Shown here piece after piece: positions 32,047 through 43,900 of a stretch of DNA of 64,000 nucleotides. The DNA comes from Candidatus Altimarinota bacterium. Its GTDB lineage: Bacteria > Patescibacteriota > Gracilibacteria > BD1-5 > UBA6164. Numbering within the stretch: the first letter of the stretch is position 1; every line of letters starts with the position of its first letter. Location: the NCBI GenBank assembly GCA_943356435.1, contig CALREY010000002.1, positions 62,001 through 126,000 of the forward strand. The letters are read 5' to 3'. Below the pieces are notes generated by a model that was not told the origin of the DNA, did not search any database, and saw only the letters and a list, made by a program, of their open reading frames with translations. The position numbers and the translations under genes were made by a program.

Positions 32047-34665
32047 ATGAAAAAAATCCTTAGTTACCTACTCTTAGCTTTTTTTAGTTTCCACATATTT
32101 GGAGCTAGTAGTTATGCATTTGTTGATTCTAGTCAATTGGAGTCAAACAAAAAAAATTCAATGGTATACAAAATCAAATTAAACGAAACTGTTAAATGAA
32201 AAAAGTATATCAAGATAATAGATGCATTTATTACAAAAAACGCAGATAATAAGGAAATACTAGAAGAATTATCAAATAAACTTACAAATATTTTAGATAA
32301 TAGTAAAACAACAAATAATAGCAATACAGATATATTAAAATACATAAATGCTAAAATAAATATATCGCTAATAGCTATATATGAAGAAGAAAAAAATGAT
32401 ATTTATGCAGATGTAATAAGTGAAAGTGATAAAAAAACAATAGAAGATAAAATAATAAAACTTCAATTAAATACTCTTGAATCATGATATAATTTTACAG
32501 AAAAATTTATAAAAGAATTCGAAGATCTAAATAATTACCAAGAAACTTGAAACTTCGAAGTAGATTTAAATATTGATCATGAAGCGGTTGGTAAATTGGA
32601 TTGAAATATAAAACTAAGCGATTATACAAGTAATGTTTCAAATTTTGACAGTCAATTGAAATGAAAATTGGAAACATTAATAAATGCTATGCCTAAATGA
32701 GAAAAAGAAGCAAAATTACAATTAAATAGTATGATAGATTTGATATCAAAAGATTGAAATATGTATATATTACTTCAAGATTTGAAAATAACAGATAGTG
32801 ATACTACTGAAAAATTAAAAAGTGATATAGAAAAAATAAAACAATTAGCAAAAGAAAATAAATATATCAAATATAACAATGCTGAAACTCAAGCTTGATT
32901 AAATATATTAAAATCATTGAATCCAAAAGCAATATATGAAGATGGAAAAACAATATTAGCTAAACCATTAGTAACAGCATATAAAAAAGAATGAAACAGA
33001 TATTATTTAAAACCGACTAAATATGCTTGTGATAAAATGAAAGAATTATCAAATAGATTTGATCCTATAAATCCTTCATATTGTAGTGATAGTCAGTATA
33101 AAAATGTATTAAAAGACTTAAGTGAGTTGTGAACTTTTTATGCAGAACTATGAAATAATAATGAAACAAAAATAGTATTTATATGAAATAAACTAACTAA
33201 TAATATAAATAAAAATGATTTTTCTATATTATTTGATGATACTAAAATAAAAGAAGTATCATATAATCTAGAAGGTCCTAATACTACAAATATAAAACTA
33301 GATTATAAATATAAATCAAATCTAAATCTATCTATAAAAACAATAGAAGAAAATAATATCAACTTAGTAACTACTATAAATAGCGAAAATAAATTTACAA
33401 AAATAGATTTAAATAGCGAATCAAATGGTTCATATAGTAGAAATAAAATGAATCTGAAATTGGATAACAAATTAATTTCTGGTAATTTCGAAGTAGTAGA
33501 AAAAAGCTATAATTGGGATGAAGATAAATACATGGATGATAGTAAATTATCTGGAACAATATCTGGAAAAACTGATTCAGATAATAAATTAGCTGAATTG
33601 TATGTAGCATATAAATGAAATTATATAGCAGATAATAAAGAATATTTAAACTGAAAATTTAATTATATAAATTCTAAATTTGATTTCCAAAATACATATG
33701 AAAAATATTGAATTAAACAAAATATAGTATTTAATTGAAAATTTGATGCAGATAAAATACTTGATTCTTGAGACTTTTCATTAAAATTATATAAAGATAA
33801 TAATATGTATAAGCAAACTTTTGAGGATACAATTTATACTCCAGATTATAAAGAATATTGAAATATCTCTATAAATATAGTAGATAAAAACATAACTTGA
33901 ACTACTAAAATAACTAATGATTGAAAAGAATTATTGAGTATAACTCATACTTGAAATTATGGAAAAGATAGATTCAAACTAAAAAATAATTTCACTTTTA
34001 TAAATCCTCTTGGTTGATATGTAATAGATGCAAAAAATAGTAAAAGATCTAGTGATATATGAAATATTCAAGGAGCAATAAGTCTAAAACAAGTAGAATG
34101 AGCAGATATCAAATCATTTATAGTTCAAAATAATAAATATGCATGAAAAGATATATATGTATGAACTAAAAAATTAACAATATGAGAAAATTACTTCGTA
34201 TGAACTCCTAATTATGAAGTATTGAATATTTATAAACAAGATTTCTTGGATCCAAATGAAACTGAATATATTATTTGAGCTACAAGTGAAAATAAATGAC
34301 AATTTCAAATATATGCTCTAATGGAAACTGATGAAGGATTTAAAGCAAAAGTTAATTGAACATATTCACCGAAATGAAACGATACTAAATCATTAATATT
34401 TATTGATGGTAAACAAGTATTAGATGGTGATTTGACTAAATGATCTACAGTAGTAAAAGAAGATGTAAATAAAATTACTTGAAACTTTGATATGGATTTC
34501 GATACTTCAAATAATAAAAACAATATAGAATTAATATTGAATGTTATCATTTGAGCAAAAGAAGTATTTAATGGAAAAATAAAAAATACATCTAATAAAA
34601 CAATTAAAAAAGTAGAAATAACTACTCCAACTAATACAATAGATTATGATAAAATAAAATATTAA
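32047..34665 (+). CDS. Large exported protein of unknown function
   Basis: 872 residues. Signal peptide MKKILSYLLLAFFSFHIFGA. Next is a helical module of about 90 residues (YKIKLNETVKGKKYIKIIDA) that recurs in the following gene as a similar N-Q-T-I-K-G-K-K-F-I stretch. From about residue 280 the protein is strand-rich, Asn/Lys/Asp-rich and repetitive (GNFEVVEKSYN, KLDGNIKLSD, GKFNYINSKFD), which looks like a long antiparallel beta or lipoprotein-localisation-like fold. There are no Cys-rich repeats and no LPxTG. I recognise no family. Probably surface or periplasm-located. Confidence 0.82.
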
Positions 34666-34696
34666 AAATTGATTTATTAATATTAAAAAATAAAAT

Positions 34697-34729
34697 AAAA
34701 GAGTTAATTTATATTTAACTCTTTTATTT
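34697..34729 (+). terminator. Hairpin abutting the next start codon (leader copy 2)
   Basis: AAAGAGTTAA...TTAACTCTTT with the same flanks (TAAAATAAAAGAG) as leader copy 1. It ends at the ATG at 34730. Confidence 0.75.
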
Positions 34730-35983
34730 ATGAAAAAAATTCTTAGTTTAATTGTTTTTTGTTTAGTGTTTTTTAATAGTATGAATATTTATGCTCTATC
34801 ACCTATAGTAGATGATTACCTAGTAAAAAACAAAACAATATACGAAAACCAACTAAATCAAACAATAAAATGAAAGAAATTTATATCTACTATAAATAAA
34901 TTTCTAGAAAAAAATGCTCAAAATGAAACAAAGATAAATGAATTATTAAACAAAATAGAAGCCATAGATATATCAAAAATAAAAAAACAAGATACACTAA
35001 ATAGCTTGATGTACCTAAGTACTGTTTTAAAAATGGCTCAAAATGATATAAACTTAATAAATAATAATCCTGCAAGTAGTTATGAAAAATTGTCTATAAC
35101 TGTCTATGATGACAAGAGATGTACAAGTTGTCCAACTCAAGAAGTAATAGACCAATTGAGATTATTACCATCTATATCATGAGTAGAGATAATCAAAAAA
35201 GATTTCTCAGATGCTTGAGTAGAAAAATATTTAACAGATAATCAGGTAACAGCCCTACCTCTAGTAGTATTTAATACTAACAACTTCGATGTAACTCAAG
35301 ATGAATGACCAGATAATACAAAAGTAATTAATTATTTAGTACAATTACCAAGTGGAGGATATAGTCTAAATATATGAGCAACTTTTGATCCATTTGAAAA
35401 AAGAAGTACAAAGTGATTTCTAGTACTAGAAAAAGAAAAACTACAAAAAATAAAGGACTCATCATATATAAAATGAAATAAAAATGCAAAAATAACTTGG
35501 ATTGAATATTCAGATTTGCAATGTCCATTTTGTGCAAAATTACACAATGAAACAACAAGCGAAGACTTACAAAAAAAATATGGTGATAAATTGAATACAA
35601 TATTCAATCACTTCCCTCTAGATTTTCATGAAAATGCCCAAGTAGCAGCCGAAGCACTAGAATGTAGCGCAGAACAAAAATGAGCAGATACATTTTACAG
35701 TCTAATAGACAAAGTATATGAAGCTCAAGACTCATCTAAAACTTATGTAATAGAACAAGCTGTATCTTTGTGAGCTAATAAAACAACACTAGAAAAATGT
35801 CTAAGTGATGGTAAATATACTCAAAAAGTAAAAAATCAAATGAAAGTATGAACAGATACATTTGATATAACTGGAACTCCATGAAATGTACTGATAAATA
35901 ATGAAACATGAGAATATGAGATAATATCAGGAGCTTATCCTACTAGTGAATTTGAAAAAGTAATAGATGGATTGTTGAAGTAG
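34730..35983 (+). CDS. Exported double-thioredoxin-fold (DsbA-like) oxidoreductase
   Basis: 417 residues. Signal peptide MKKILSLIVFCLVFFNSMNI. A helical module similar to that in the preceding gene comes first. Then a thioredoxin-like domain with CTSC at about residue 131, followed by a DsbA/DsbG-type domain with WIEYSDLQCPFCAKLH (CPFC at about 265) and the cis-Pro loop ITGTPGNVLI at about 380-390, where the second Gly is UGA. It should catalyse disulfide exchange outside the cytoplasm. The neighbouring surface cluster proteins contain many Cys pairs that would need this. Confidence 0.9.
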
Positions 35984-35987
35984 ATTT

Positions 35988-36070
35988 TCATAACTCACCC
36001 TTGTCCACAGGATACATCTTCGGATAAATTCCCTCTCTTACTTAATAGAGGGAGGCTCAATAGTTGTAAT
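35988..36070. repeat. Dispersed intergenic repeat, copy 4 (inverse of copy 2)
   Basis: CATAACTCACCCTTGTCCAC, AGGATACATCTTCGGATAAA and TTCCCTCTCTTACTTAATAG, then AGGGAGGCTCAA. It reads as the reverse complement of 10395-10477 with only a few changes. Confidence 0.88.
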
Positions 36071-36136
36071 GAAAAACTTGATTATTCTATAATATTTGTT
36101 ATGATATCACATATTTAATTATATAACTCGATAAAT

Positions 36137-36490
36137 ATGAAAAAAATAGCTTTGTTAATAATTGCTTTATTGTTTTCTAGTATTATTTTCACTTGAGTAT
36201 CTGCGGCTGAATCTCAAGCTAAACTGTATAAAGATGCTATTTTGTCTACAAACAAGGTAAAAACTGATTATAGTAATGGTAAAGATTTAATTAAAAAGAT
36301 AGAAAGAGCTTTTAATAAATTCAGATATGATAGAGATAGAGTGAAAGCTCAAAATATTCAAAATGTAGTAAAAAAAGGTATAGATAAATTGATGTCACAA
36401 AAATACTTAACAAGTGATGACAAAAAGAAACTAAACCTATACAACAACATATATTATAGAACTCTTTTGTTGTTGAATTATCAACTATAA
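36137..36490 (+). CDS. Small exported protein
   Basis: 117 residues. Signal peptide MKKIALLIIALLFSSIIFTG ending near VSAA, with Gly20 UGA. The mature 90 residues are basic and helical (KVKTDYSNGKDLIKKIERAF). There are no Cys and no known motif. It is separated from the upstream oxidoreductase by a dispersed repeat and ends in a strong terminator, so it is probably its own transcription unit. Confidence 0.78.
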
Positions 36491-36495
36491 AAGTA

Positions 36496-36531
36496 TAACT
36501 CCCCTACAAATATTTTGTATGGGAGTTTTTT
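36496..36531 (+). terminator. Terminator of the small exported protein gene
   Basis: AACTCCC-TACAAATATTTTGTA-GGGAGTT stem with T7, 6 bases past the stop. Confidence 0.85.
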
Positions 36532-36598
36532 TTGTGGGTAGATAAATTAATTTAAATGATTTTTATATTTTTTAATATTAAAAATTTGTTAGTATAAT

Positions 36599-36624
36599 AA
36601 AAGGAATGATTAATCATTCCTTTT
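36599..36624 (-). terminator. Terminator of the small membrane gene cluster
   Basis: AAAAGGAATGATT/AATCATTCCTTTT palindrome about 20 bases past the stop at 36646. Confidence 0.6.
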
Positions 36625-36645
36625 ATAGATATTGTATAACTATTT

Positions 36646-37104
36646 TTAATTTTCGCAGGGATTAGATATTGTTCTATTAAATCAACTTAAACTTATATCT
36701 TTACATCCTGCTCACATCATACATCATATTGAGTATGGTATATCATATTTAGGATAAGCATAATTGAATCTTAAGTATATAATTTTATATGTTATTGATT
36801 CTAATTTCATTCAAAATATATATGGATATTTTCAATTACGATTTCTAACATAATAACAATTTTTAATAGGTACTATATTTGCATTATATTTATTATTAAA
36901 TTTATCTAATCAATAAAATGAATAATCGTCCCTTGGTATTTTTTCTAATATTATTTTTGCTTTTTCTAATTGTCTAAAATTATAAATATCTATATATATG
37001 TTATAAAACTCATTTATTATAAATAATCATATTAATATTTTAATTAATATTTTAACTTTATTATTATTATATAAGTTTTTTAATTTCTCATTCATTTTTT
37101 TCAT
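36646..37104 (-). CDS. Small membrane protein with Cys-rich C-terminus
   Basis: 152 residues. A basic N-terminus (MKKMNEKLKNLYNNNKVK) and one membrane helix (ILIKILIGLFIINEFY) precede an external Tyr/Asn-rich domain whose last 40 residues hold four Cys (MMGAGC, SNPCEN and others). Codon composition is more AT-rich than neighbouring genes. Last of four small minus-strand genes at 36646-37780. No family recognised. Confidence 0.65.
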
Positions 37105-37115
37105 AGTTTATGTTA

Positions 37116-37427
37116 TTAATTATTACTTTCATAGTTATAAGCACACAATGTATCGTTACTAGGTATTTTAGGATCATTATAAAGATGATAGATATTATAA
37201 ATAATCATATATATAAAAAATAATAGATAAATATACATAATTCTTTTTTTATTTATCATTGATACTTTTAATAACTTTATGATTCAATAAATAATCGAAA
37301 AAATAATTGAATATATAATAGTATTAATTATTACATTTCATAATACATCAATATAATATGGTCAGCTTATACATGCATGAGTTATACTAGGAAACAAAAG
37401 TAAAAGCAAAAATAAAGTTTTTTTCAT
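37116..37427 (-). CDS. Small membrane protein
   Basis: 103 residues. Signal-like MKKTLFLLLLLFPSITHACI, then ISGPYYIDVLGNVIINTIIY and two closely spaced membrane helices with a basic loop (KVSMINKKRIMYIY). The short tail contains Cys (DTLCAYNYESNN). The gene starts 11 bases before the next coding unit on its 3' side. Unknown function. Confidence 0.65.
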
Positions 37428-37440
37428 ATTTTTAATAGTC

Positions 37441-37557
37441 TTAATAAATTAGTTTATGATATAGAACTGCACTTGTAGAAAATAGAGAAAAGACTATAAA
37501 TATAATAATAATTTCTTTAATTATATGCGAAATACTCGTTTCAATTTTTTTGTTCAT
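37441..37557 (-). CDS. 38-residue membrane peptide
   Basis: MNKKIETSISHIIKEIIIIF is followed by a single hydrophobic span ending VLYHKLIY. It is flanked by small membrane-protein genes on the same strand with short gaps, which is the main reason to accept so short an ORF in AT-rich DNA. Could be a toxin-like membrane peptide or a small subunit. Confidence 0.45.
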   Translation of the reverse strand: MNKKIETSISHIIKEIIIIFIVFSLFSTSAVLYHKLIY

Positions 37558-37606
37558 AAAATAATAATGTTTAATTATTATATATAAAACAATAATCTCA
37601 ATATAT

Positions 37607-37780
37607 TTAGTTTTTATAAATAAATAATTTATATATACTTAAAATTGGATTACATATAATCAAAAAGTCTATAATTCACAATGTAATAATAATTTTTTTT
37701 GTCATAGTTTTTGAATATTGTAAATATCTAAATATTTCAAAAACAAATAATGATATCAAGTACCAGATTAAATTTTGCAT
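37607..37780 (-). CDS. 57-residue membrane peptide
   Basis: MQNLIWYLISLFVFEIFRYL, a basic middle (SKTMTKK) and a second hydrophobic span containing a UGA glycine (IIITLGIIDFLIICNPIL). It is placed as the first gene of the four-gene cluster. The two-helix hairpin shape and tight spacing support it. No homologue recognised. Confidence 0.5.
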
Positions 37781-37849
37781 AGTAATTACTTTAAGATAAA
37801 AAATTATATTAAATATATATCAAACTATTATTCCCAATTATTCTATCAA

Positions 37850-37884
37850 AAAAAGTAGCAAATCAAAATTGATTGCTACTTTTC
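37850..37884 (-). terminator. Terminator after the giant gene
   Basis: AAAGTAGCAA...TTGCTACTTT with T7 on the minus strand, about 70 bases past the giant gene stop and past repeat copy 5. Confidence 0.7.
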
Positions 37885-37887
37885 TTC

Positions 37888-37931
37888 CTATTCCCCCTCC
37901 TTACTAGGGAGGGGATTAGGGGGGGGGTGTT
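37888..37931. repeat. Dispersed G/C-rich intergenic repeat, copy 5
   Basis: CCCCCTCCTTACTAGGGAGG, GGATTAGGGGGGGGGTG. Same type as copies 1 and 3. Confidence 0.8.
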
Positions 37932-37955
37932 AACTCACTAATGTTTTGGTGGGTT

Positions 37956-40900
37956 CTACCTCATTATATAATCAGCATTCGCTATGAACATCAATCTTCA
38001 TACTTCCCTATTGAATCTTGTATCAACAAGTTTGAAGTACCAGTTTTTGTCTGTTGTTACATATTCTAGTTTATAAGCTTCGTTTTGAGTATTTATTCTT
38101 CAATCTTTAAAAATTGTGAACAGCTCTTTTTTGTCTTCGTCTCATATTCTATAAATAGATATTGCTCATGGATTATAATCTATTGTTTCAGGAGTGCTGT
38201 AATATGCATAGTTTGATTTATTTGTTAACTCAAAATATATTCATTTATCTTTTAAGTTATCGAAATCTTGTACTACACTTACTTTGCTTACTCATTGTAT
38301 TTGTACATATTCATAGTAGATATCAGCTCAAGAATCTTTTACTAATATCTTTGGAAACATAGAATCATTCAGTGAGTTATTAGAAGATAGCACTTGTGTA
38401 GATAGAGCTAAATCTTTGAAAGATATCTTTCAAGTATTCTCATCTACACTTGCTATTTCTGCTCATTGTCTGTACAGTTTCAAACCACTACCAGTAGATG
38501 TAACATTGAATTTATAGTTTCCATCACTTGTTTTAGATTTTTTCAGTCCAGAATCATCAGCCAAACTAGTTACAACTCATCATCTAAATCTGTATAGATT
38601 AACAGGTTCATCTGTTAGTTCTTCATTTAGATTTCATCATACTGCTCATGAGTTGTATGTATTTACTCTCGGAGTTGGAGAATAAACATCTAGCTCAACT
38701 TCTTTATAAGAATGATTGTCATTTCCATCAAACATAGTAATTCAAATCTTTTTCTTGAATATCTTATCAAACGGAGCAAATTCTAGTTTCACTGCTGTTT
38801 GAGAATATATGACTTTTACTTTGTCTTTATATATTCACGAGATATTTCAATCATCATCATTTTGAGAATTACCATCTGAATCAGTATCTGTATCCAAATC
38901 CATATCTACTATTAGTTTAGAAACATTTTTTATTCATGAATCTTCGTAAATATTAGCAGTTAGATTGCTTGTATACTTTTGGTATACAGGTACTTTTATA
39001 GAACTGATTTTCAATTCTGGTGCAGTAGTATCAGCTTCTTTTTGTGGAGCAAATAATACTTGGCTAGACAATGAACCATTTATATTATCCTTGAAAGAAT
39101 TAATCTTTGCATAATAGAAATCATTATTTTTGTTTGTTCTAATATAGTAATCACTAGATTTATATCATAAATCATACAATTCCCAAGAATCAGTTTTTGT
39201 TAAATCAAGTCACAATTCTGAATCATCATAATATTTGATATCTATATATGATTGTTCATTTGATAGATTTTGACTGTCATTATAACTTATCTTTGTTCCT
39301 GGAAATAATGGTTTATTTAGATATGTTCTAATAGCTTGTCATTCATGTATTTCTATGTTTCATGTTTTTACATATGCACTTCATGATATTCACACGATTT
39401 TTATATCATCTGTGAATTCTATATTTTCATATGCTCATACACTTGCAGATTTCACTGCTTTTTCATCTGATTTCAGTACATAATTGATAGAAAAAGAATT
39501 TCATCCTGCATATAGTTGATTTCATTTATTGAGATTTACTAGTTTGTTGTCTCATAAATCATCTTTTATATTTATTAGACTCATTACTTGTATTTTTGCT
39601 CATTTTAGAATTCATACATTATTTATATATGCTAGATTTTTTCTCTTGATAAATTGTTCATTTTCTGAGATTTTTGTAGACTCTTTTATATCAGAGACTC
39701 CATCTATTATAGACTTACTTACGTTTAATGGTCTATAATTACTATCATTAACTCACAAATATTTATCTACCAATTGATAAAATCAGACTCTATAATTATT
39801 TACTTTAGGATTAGTAGATGCAGCAAATCACATATTAATAAATGCATTACTAGATCAGAAATCTCTGAAATTGTTTACAGATTCATGGAATACATCACCA
39901 TTATAAAATTTATTATCTCCAGATTTAACTACTATAGGATTAGTTGTTACATAATTCTTTGTAGGAGCTTGTTCTAGATTTTCTTTTACAAATAGTTGTC
40001 CATTTGCGAAATATAATAAATCTTCATCTGTATCATTGTCTATATCTATGATTTGTGTTTCTTCATTTCCATCTAGTTCATCCAAATAATCAAACAATCT
40101 ATATGAAGTATTTCACTCCATTACATATAGTCATTCATATTTATAATTATATGGAGATCATTGTTTAGCTTGACATGAATTCGCACTTGCAGCTGTATCT
40201 TTTACGATAGAATCAGTTGGTGCAACATAGCTATTTCCATTTGGATTCAATATTACTGCTTTATTTTGAGTAATATCAGCTAATAAATTATCATCACTTG
40301 TCTTTTTGCTTTGAGATTCAGAATATTTTTCTAGTGGAGTTTTGATAGAGTTCATCAAATCTTTTGAAGATTCTTTTAATTCTTCTTTGATTCAATCTCA
40401 TTTTCAATCTACTAGATTTTTAGCTTTCTCTATAAAAGTATCATTATATTTTGATAGTTTTTTATTGTATGCTTCTATTTTTTTATCTGAATCATTTGCT
40501 CATACTTTTGTTACTAGATGATTGTTTCTAGCTTTGTCCAATTGTTTCTTTAATTCTTTATTTTTTATTATTTCAGTATTCAAGATATCTTTTACAATAC
40601 CAAATTTATCAGTATTAGCATCTTGTAAATCTTTTATAAGCTTATCTTCTTTAGAATAAGTATATTTATTTACCTCATCCCATACTTCCCTCACTTTATC
40701 TAGTTTTGGATCAGAAGTAATAGTTTTTGAAGCCAAAGATTTATTCATCAATTTTTTAAATTCTGTATTATCTACAGTTACAGATTTATTTTCATCCAAA
40801 TACTTATTTAGATGCAATATATCTGATGATATTTTTTGTGCTAATAATTTAGCTAATTTTTTACTTACATCTACATTTGCATCTATATTTACATCTACAC

Positions 40901-43900
40901 TTGTTGCTCAGCCTGGAGTAATATCTCTCATATCGCTAGATCTAGCAGCTGTGTCAAACACATTTGTAAAATCATTAGTAAATGCATTTATAGGCATAGC
41001 TATTTGTCTAGCTAGTTCTACTATAAAATCAGCTTCAAATTCCATATTTACATATGTACTTACACTAATAGCATCAACAAATGGGAATGAAAATTCAGGA
41101 CTAGATTTTTGGAAGAAATCAAATCATAAATACCCAGTTCTCTCTGTCAAAAATGCAATTTGGTCTCAAGCTCTCCACTCTGGATGTAGAACAGATGACT
41201 TCAATATACACATAGCTTTAGTTATCAGTTTGATTATATCAACCACTATTTCTATACTAGATAATAACTTAGGTAGTTTAGGTGGTGGTGGTAAATCTGG
41301 TAGCTCTATTTTTGGAAGAGTTGGTAAATCTGGTAACTTCGGAATACTTATAGAAGGTAATACAGGAATTTCTGGAAATTGTACACTAGCAGAAACACTT
41401 ACACTAGGCACTTTAGGCAGATTTAATGCAGGTAAATTAGGTAAAATAATAGGTTTTGATGTGATATTGTATTCTGGTAATGTAACTCTCAATCATGCTC
41501 TAATATTATGTAAATCTAGTATAATATCTGGCCATTTTGGGAATCTAATTACAGGAATCTTTGGCATTATCATATCAACAAGAGAAAATTCTTCTTCAAG
41601 TGCATCTTGTCTCTCATTTTTACAATCGTGACATTCTTCTTGATAATCCAAGAAAACATCAACTAGTAATTGCCAAGATTTTAATACCGCTTTAATCATG
41701 ATATATAATTCAACCCAAGCTTTGAATCTAATACCATTTTTTCATATCCGTCATCCTAACAAGTAAGAAATAGTATCTATATTACATAATACTTGTTCTA
41801 AATAATCTTGTTTTTTTGTTATTAGTTTATTGATATCTTCTGGTATTTCTTTATATGATTGAATTACTTCTATATTATCCCTTAGTGAACTAATCATATT
41901 ATTTGCATTTGATAACAATTGTGCCGAAGCTTTGTTTGATAATGCATTTTCTTGTTCACAAGCTGCTTGATCAGCAGCATTAGGATAATTACATGATTTT
42001 CATAGACTCCATGATTCTGATGCACTATTTACTTCTTCTTCCCGCTCTGACAATGTATTAGTCCAAGAAGATATAGTTCTATTTAATTCTGCATCTGATA
42101 ACCAAGGTAACTCTATATTTACAGTTTCTTGATCTATATAAACCATAGGTAAACTACCGATGAATTCATATGCTTCTTTGATTCAAGAATTTACTTTTTT
42201 AGCATAATTATTTGCTTGTTCATTTCAAATCAAATTAGGATCAATAGCCAAACTATCCATAGCATTTTTTGCTTTGTTTCAGCTCATTTCTCACCAATTT
42301 CAATCTAGTAATCAAGTAAAATCTGGTAATATAACAAAAAGTGTTGGGAAATCTGTCAATTTATTTGCGATTTCTTCTATTTGTCTAGTTACCCAATCCA
42401 TTAACCAACTTGGAAATGGAGTAATTCTTTTCATATTTATCTTGATAACATCTTCGAAGTCTCAGCTAAATAATGATTCTAAATCTAGACTTACATCAGC
42501 TTCAGAATTTCATTGTCTAAACATAGATCTTTGAGGTGATTCTGAAAAATCAATTGGTAAGAAATCAAATGCTTCTTCTACTGGTCATTTTTTTGCTTGT
42601 TCTAGATATTTACCTATTTTTTCAGTTGAAGGATTATTTACTTTTTCTTCTTGTTTACAATTTCCATTGATAACTCAAAAAGTTCCATCTTCTGAATAAT
42701 TAGGAGTTCATGTAGATCAAACATCTCAATCAGATCAATCTCCTGCACATCAAAATGTCTTTTTAGCAACTACTATACAGTTTCATCCTGGAAATAATGG
42801 ACTTATAGTTTCTGGTACAGAATTCCCCGCAATATAAGCTGGTCATCAGAAACATATAGCTGTTCATATTCCTCAGGTTAATGTAGGAGTAACAAATAGT
42901 CTAAAGAAATTTGTAGGATTATATATTCATAGTTCTCAACCAGCTCATTTTCATGAACATCATACACTTTTTACAGATGATGGCCATACACTAGGAACAC
43001 ATAATGGTCAAACATTTTCCCAAGTCAACATAGAAAATAGAGGCAATCATTCATCTACTATCAATCAATCTCAAATATATTTTCACATAAAAACTGGATC
43101 AGATCATGGTGCTAGTGGTGCCCAGTTCAATGGTGATGCAAAACAAGATTCATTTCCAAATCAACAATTCAATCATTGAACAATATTATCTAAAGCATCC
43201 AATGCTCACTCTATTTTTGATCACATTCATCACAAATCAACTGTAATACTTCAATCCATTTCAAAGCTATCTTCTTCATTTGGAAGTCAATCTCTATCAT
43301 TATCTTGATGCATTTCATTCAATTTTTGTTTTGAATATTTTTGTAGTTCTTCTGTATTATCTGGATTTGATAATTTATCAATATAGTCAGGAACTCAATT
43401 ACCATCATTATCAACAGTATTTTGTTCTATTTCTGGTGGTAGTTTTGATTTTTCTGCATCACAAACAGGTGCTTTTATTCATTTTTGATATGATCTATTT
43501 ACTTCTCATGATCTATATATCTCTATAGGATTACTACAATTTTGATTATTAGGTTTTATGATAATATCTCCATATTTATCATCTCCTGATTCACCTTTTT
43601 CAAACAATCAAACTTCTATTTTATTGTATTTTAGAGGTTTAACTTTAGTTTGATAAGTAAATTTAACAGATCAATTTACTGGAATATCAAAATTATCAAT
43701 CAAATAACTATATCAACTAGTTCAATCAAAAATATCAAAATCTGTCAATGACTTGAATGATTTTGGATCCATAGTAAATACATCTGCAACAGTATCAGCA
43801 AATACTACATTATTTAGTTTTACATTAGATACATTTTTCAGAGTTACTTCTACTTCAACTGAATCATTAGCTGAAACAAATTTACCATTTTTATCTACAA

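Noticed and set aside
40951-41631. A 226-codon plus-strand open frame
   Set aside because: It lies opposite the giant minus-strand gene, over its Pro-rich region, where the complementary codons lack stops. No start context, no recognisable domain.
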